Assembly: GCA_041752315.1 (NCBI GenBank)
Contig: JBGSHJ010000075.1
Span: forward strand, 1 to 64,000
Length of the DNA stretch: 64,000 bases
Direction of reading: 5' to 3'
Origin: SYFY01 sp041752315
Lineage (GTDB): Bacteria > Pseudomonadota > Gammaproteobacteria > Pseudomonadales > Azotimanducaceae
The position numbers were made by a program, and so were the translations under genes. Under the pieces are notes generated by a model. The model saw only the letters and a list, made by a program, of their open reading frames with translations, made no database searches and was not told the DNA's origin. Shown here piece after piece: positions 60,480-64,000 of the stretch (positions within the stretch are counted from its first letter, which is position 1; each line of letters starts with the position of its first letter).

Positions 60480-60686
60480 TCAGGCCAATCGCCTGTTGTT
60501 CCATTTCCGCTTGAGTCCATCACGAAAGGCCATCGCCTCCTGGTCCACTTGCACTGCATCCATAGCGGGAACAACGGGACGCGCCTCGATTTCAAAGACC
60601 GGCAGCATCGAGCAGGGCTTGTGCGCCGCCAATGGGCCGTCGCAATCCAGCATCATGTACCCACCCCGGTCTCCGACCTGGATCAC
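60480..60686 (-). CDS. Small protein of unknown function
   Basis: About 68 residues from a GTG at 60686 with GGGAG upstream (MIQVGDRGGYMMLDCDGPLA). A longer frame from 60746 overlaps the WYL regulator. The DGPLAAHKPCSMLPVF stretch looks coding but no family is recognised; located between the WYL regulator and DUF3604 genes on the same strand. Confidence 0.45.
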   Translation of the reverse strand: MIQVGDRGGYMMLDCDGPLAAHKPCSMLPVFEIEARPVVPAMDAVQVDQEAMAFRDGLKRKWNNRRLA

Positions 60687-60711
60687 AAGCAGGTCACTCC
60701 CAGGACGATTT

Positions 60712-61680
60712 TCATCGCTCCGTATAACGAGCACTCGCACGGTCAAGTGCTTTCACGACCGACTTGCGCAATGACTTGGGGCTCTCCACGAACACCGCCG
60801 CACCGTGGCCAAGGATCTGGCCGAGGATATCCTGTACCTGACGATAAGGAACGCTGAGTTCATAGGTGCCGTCGGTGGCAAACTGCCCGTGTTGCTCCGG
60901 ATGCCAGAACTCGCCGGCCACGCTGGCCGCTGCGGATGGCATGAAACGCAGGCGTGCGACATGGCGTATCGGGGTCGCACCGGCGAGTCGACCGTGTTCG
61001 AAGGCGTGTGAGTCGACCGCATGCACCTTACCGGCAGCGGGCTTGATGTGGTGCAGCCTGGCCAGTGCAAAAACGTGTGAGGTCCCGACATCGTGACACC
61101 ACGCCTGCAGGAACCAGTTTTCGTGGAAGTACAGCAGCCGCTGTGGAGAAACGTGACGGGTCTGGGGTTCACCCCGTTTGCGGGCATAATCGGCGAAGGT
61201 CAGTCGCTGCCCATGCAACGTCGCCTCGCAGACGGTGGCAAAGATCTCTGGTCGTTGTGCCAGGAATCTGGGAGTCACAATCTGCATTCGCTCTCGCAAA
61301 CGTGCGGCGTCCACGCTCTCGTCAACCACAGCCTGTGCGAGCAGCACTTCGATCTGCGCACGCAGCAGGCGGGTCTGGCTTTGCAGCACACCGGATTCAA
61401 GCCGTGCCAGCAGTGCATCAACCACCATCAGGCTCGCCAGTTCATCGGCATCCAGCCACATGCCGGGCAATTCATAGGAGCCGGCTGCGACGTCGTAACA
61501 ATAACCCTGCTCGGCCACATGCATCACCGGCGCGTGCAATTCGTCACGCAACCGGGTGAGCATGCGTTGCAGCGTGGTCCGGGAGCAGCCCAGGGCTTCC
61601 TGCAGGGCCACTGCCTGGATGGGCGTGGACCGACCACTCAGGATGTCGTGCAGTCTGACGATTCGTGCCTGTGGATCCAC
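60712..61680 (-). CDS. WYL-domain transcriptional regulator (YafY-like)
   Basis: A 322-residue regulator. The N-terminal winged helix-turn-helix (RIVRLHDILSGRSTPIQAVALQEALGCSRTTLQRMLTRLRDEL) is followed by the WYL sensor domain (VSPQRLLYFHENWFLQAWCHDVGTSHVFALARLHHI) and a C-terminal WCX-like domain. Such regulators bind nucleotides or nucleic acids and often respond to DNA damage. GTG at 61680 preceded by AAGGGGGG is the preferred start. Confidence 0.87.
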   Translation of the reverse strand: MDPQARIVRLHDILSGRSTPIQAVALQEALGCSRTTLQRMLTRLRDELHAPVMHVAEQGYCYDVAAGSYELPGMWLDADELASLMVVDALLARLESGVLQSQTRLLRAQIEVLLAQAVVDESVDAARLRERMQIVTPRFLAQRPEIFATVCEATLHGQRLTFADYARKRGEPQTRHVSPQRLLYFHENWFLQAWCHDVGTSHVFALARLHHIKPAAGKVHAVDSHAFEHGRLAGATPIRHVARLRFMPSAAASVAGEFWHPEQHGQFATDGTYELSVPYRQVQDILGQILGHGAAVFVESPKSLRKSVVKALDRASARYTER

Positions 61681-61768
61681 CGCCCCCCCTTCATCAATTG
61701 GGCAGTGCAGCCTCAGCGTCCACACTGCCTGTCTTTCCCGTTGCCTTCACCCAGGAGACACGGGTAAC

Positions 61769-62869
61769 TCAGGGCTGCCAGGGTTCACTGTAATTTTCAG
61801 CGCCAACCTTGCGTACATCTGACAGCCAGTCACCTGCATACGGCCAATCCTCCGGGCGGTCAGGATGCGGACCCTGCCAGAAGCGTCGCAATGGTCCATC
61901 ACCCACCACTTCCAAGGACCAGGCCTGCCGACGAAACGTCCAGCTATCCGGTACCAGGGCATGGGCTGCCTGGAAATGCACTACTGCACGATCATGGTGC
62001 CCATCAATTTCCAGTGCACAAGCCAGTTCGAAGTGGGCATGACCACGTGCAACTTCTGCAGAGCGTGGCCTGGATCGTCGCATTACTTCGTCGGGCGACA
62101 GTGCATACACACTGCGTTTGCCATTGATGATCCAGTCGCGAAGCGCGGCGTGGTACTCGCCGGTTGCACGCGGAATTTTCATGGCCTCACCCATCATCTC
62201 GACAAACCGGGGTGGCATGGCCCCCGCCGGAGGCGGTGGTGCTGCAGGTGCCACGGGCTGTGGCGGGGCCGGCGCCGCTTCGGCAGGGCGAACGATCATG
62301 CCGTCTTCATCGATCCAGATGGCCTGGGGAATGTTGATGACGCCAAACTTGGCCGCCAGCACATGATGAGTGTCCAGCAGCATGGGGTGTGTCGGCTTGG
62401 CCGCCTCCATGAATTCACGACAGCCCGAAGCACCCAGCGCATCCAGTCCGACAGTAACCAGTTCGAAGCCATACCCTGCCATCTCGTCTCGCCATGCCTG
62501 CCACACGGGCAGGTCGCGGGAGCAGCCTCAATACGGCGCCCAGGCATACAGCAGTACCCTCTTGCCACGCAGGGAGGCCAGATCGAACAGGTTGCCGTCG
62601 AGATCAGGTAGGACCAGCGACGGTGCCTCTGCACTGGTGAGCGCACGTGCGCCCACGCTTTCCGGACCGACGGCCCAATATCCGAGTTCGGGATCGCTCA
62701 CCACAGGCAGTCCCATCTCGCCGGCAATGGCGACAAGATCAACCCGCTCACCAACGGGTGCCGCAAGGGGAATACAGACCTCGGCCTTGCAGGCGCCTTC
62801 AGGTTTGAAAGTCCATCCGGTCTCCGATTCAAATTCGGTTTTTGCCACGAAGGGCGTTCTTGCGAGCAT
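61769..62869 (-). CDS. TlpA/ResA-like thioredoxin-fold selenoprotein (UGA at 62528-62530)
   Basis: The open frames 62531-62869 and 61769-62527 are in one frame with a single TGA between them. Read as selenocysteine this gives 366 residues with WAPY-Sec-GCSRDLPVWQAW at residues 110-126, in the place of the CxxC redox site (WASWCxxC) of TlpA/ResA proteins. The thioredoxin-like core then continues: YGFELVTVGLDALG and INIPQAIWIDEDGMI with the cis-Pro. The N-terminal half holds a second domain with a pair of cysteines (CKAEVC). The C-terminal third is a helical TPR-like region (AHFELACALEIDG, AVVHFQAAHALVPDSW). AGGAG lies seven bases before the ATG at 62869. No signal peptide is visible. Confidence 0.9.
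62497..62513 (-). promoter_or_regulatory. Bacterial SECIS-like hairpin of the thioredoxin-fold gene
   Basis: Counting from the base after the UGA, nt 15-20 (CCUGCC) pair perfectly with nt 26-31 (GGCAGG) around a CGUGU loop at nt 21-25. Loop distance (20 nt) and G in the second loop position match bacterial SECIS rules and match the hairpin at 50290-50308. Confidence 0.75.
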
Positions 62870-63253
62870 GCACTTCTCCTGCAGGGTTTGGTTCCAGCCC
62901 GGTCCATTCATGAATCTTCCGCTGCAGTTGCACGTCTGCGCTTCCCGTCGCGAAAAATCGTCGTGGAGTTTCCAGGCTGGAAGAGCCTAACACTGCAGAG
63001 CAGGAAGCGGCAGGCCCGGAGTCCCGCCGGGCAGAGCCCACGCAGGACAACATGGACGGGCAACCGCCGATCCGCCGACAGGCCTTTTCCGGCTCTACGG
63101 TCGTGGTACCCTCTTTGGGCTACCACGCTCTTTGGGGGAGTTGGGGGCAGCAAACCAGGACGGGTCACAGGCTGACTTTTCTGGTTTTTGGGGGATGTCT
63201 GGCATCGGGCAGACCGGATGAATCGAAGCAGGCAGTCGACGCGGGAGGGACAC
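62870..63253. other. Divergent spacer with hairpins
   Basis: Separates the selenoprotein from the dienelactone hydrolase. It holds a 6-bp inverted repeat GCCCGG/CCGGGC (63014-63032), a longer one GTGGTACCC-TCTTT-GGGcTACCAC (63103-63126) and the direct repeat CTCTTTGGG (63111-63119 and 63129-63137). No gene is supported. Confidence 0.45.
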
Positions 63254-64000
63254 ATGCACGCAAGACTTTTGATCACCCTGGGATTATTGATTGTTGCACT
63301 ATCGCTGGAGGCAACCGTACCGAGGGCTGCAACTGCGCCCGGAACACTCCCGGCCGCAATCGTCGGCAAGGCTGCCGCCCTCCAGGGTGCAAACGTCGGC
63401 TACTTCGAAGCCGATCCCAAAACGATGGGTTACCTCGCGGTTCCGGAAGGAGCCGGTCCGTTTCCCGCCGTCATCCTGATTCACGAGTGGAATGGCCTGG
63501 TCCCACGAGTCAAGGAAACTGCTGACGCGTTTGCGGCCGAGGGCTACCTGGCACTCGCCGCCGACCTTTACAGCGGCCGGCTGGGTAACAATCCCGAAGA
63601 GAATATGGCCCTTGTTCAGGAAACCCTGGCCAGGCCGGATCAGTTGATTGCCAATCTGAACGCGGCGGTGAAGCTGCTCAAGGGTCGCAGTGATGCCACC
63701 GGCAAGGTAGCGACGATCGGCTGGTGTTACGGCGGTGGCGTTGCATTGTCCTTTGCGATGGGTGGCGAACATCACGACGGTACGGCAATCTTTTATGGCC
63801 GCCTTCTGAATGACCCGCAGCGAATGCAGCACATCCATCACGAAATCTACGGAACATTCGCGAAGGACGATCCAGGCATACCTCTGGACAGCGTCAACAC
63901 GTTTGTAGAGACCCTGCGGACCATCGGCATCAAGAACGATGTTCACATCTACGACGAAGTGAAGCATGGTTTCTGGCTGCACGTCGAACGGGATCCCGAA
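63254..64000 (+). CDS. Dienelactone hydrolase family protein, cut at the window end
   Basis: 249 codons are visible before the window ends. A signal peptide (HARLLITLGLLIVALSLEATVPRAATA) precedes an alpha/beta hydrolase domain with HEWNGL (Glu near residue 78), the cysteine nucleophile in GWCYGGG near residue 158, the Asp in DDPGIP and the His in VKHGFWLH, the dienelactone-hydrolase triad Cys/Asp/His. GGGAGGGA precedes the ATG. Probably a periplasmic enzyme opening lactone or ester bonds. Confidence 0.9.
   Translation, partial: MHARLLITLGLLIVALSLEATVPRAATAPGTLPAAIVGKAAALQGANVGYFEADPKTMGYLAVPEGAGPFPAVILIHEWNGLVPRVKETADAFAAEGYLALAADLYSGRLGNNPEENMALVQETLARPDQLIANLNAAVKLLKGRSDATGKVATIGWCYGGGVALSFAMGGEHHDGTAIFYGRLLNDPQRMQHIHHEIYGTFAKDDPGIPLDSVNTFVETLRTIGIKNDVHIYDEVKHGFWLHVERDPE

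Noticed and set aside
1..64000. Mobile elements, prophage, CRISPR array, replication origin
   Set aside because: No transposase, integrase, phage structural gene, regularly spaced repeat or DnaA-box cluster was seen.

Overview
This 64 kb window is moderately GC-rich (about 60% by eye), densely coding bacterial DNA. The small 4.5S-type SRP RNA, class II dihydroorotase, bacterioferritin/Bfd pair, TonB-dependent receptor and type II QueF fit a gammaproteobacterium. The many acyl-CoA dehydrogenases, crotonases, SDR oxidoreductases, GSTs and flavin monooxygenases suggest a free-living, probably aquatic, lipid- or aromatic-degrading heterotroph. No 16S or single-lineage marker is present, so placement below class is not attempted. 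I see no phage, insertion sequence, CRISPR array or replication origin.

Layout. 1-8.8 kb: a decayed sulfatase, then GST, HpaI-type aldolase, pyrC, Sua5-type tRNA threonylcarbamoyladenosine enzyme, a second GST, and a catabolic-looking run (benzoylformate-decarboxylase-like TPP enzyme, 2-oxopent-4-enoate-hydratase-like enzyme, crotonase) followed by a Baeyer-Villiger-type monooxygenase. 10.9-15.1 kb: terminators, tRNA-Ser(GGA), SRP RNA, and a TetR regulator divergent from a TonB receptor with an AT-rich spacer. 15-24.7 kb: queF, a carboxylesterase, a crotonase, mobA, a 165-bp palindromic element, bfr/bfd with a Fur-box-like site, an SDR, MAPEG and desaturase genes. 24.8-45.9 kb: a DUF3300 protein, acyl-CoA dehydrogenases, an LLM-oxidoreductase/acetoacetate-decarboxylase-like/SDR operon facing an MFS/SDR operon, and a lytic transglycosylase. 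46-54.6 kb: a Tat-exported Fe-S aldo-keto reductase with larB and larE, the ferredoxin/UGSC operon, then coaE, a PHP protein and paired MaoC genes. 54.6-64 kb: an XRE regulator, small membrane proteins, hydrolases, a DUF3604 protein, a WYL regulator, a thioredoxin-fold protein and a dienelactone hydrolase cut by the window end.

The main discovery is that two genes that look broken by an internal TGA are almost certainly selenoproteins: a UGSC-family protein (50052-50612, minus) in an operon with a [2Fe-2S] ferredoxin and a large uncharacterised partner, and a TlpA/ResA-like protein with a WAPYUGC active site (61769-62869, minus). Both have a hairpin whose five-base CGUG-type loop begins exactly 20 nt after the UGA, as expected of a bacterial SECIS element. 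The selA/selB/selC/selD machinery is not in the window and must lie elsewhere.

A second unexpected pattern is a set of about 12-bp tandem duplications at or just upstream of gene 5' ends (7.2, 16.8, 30.1, 32.1, 38.1, 46.1 and 51.0 kb).
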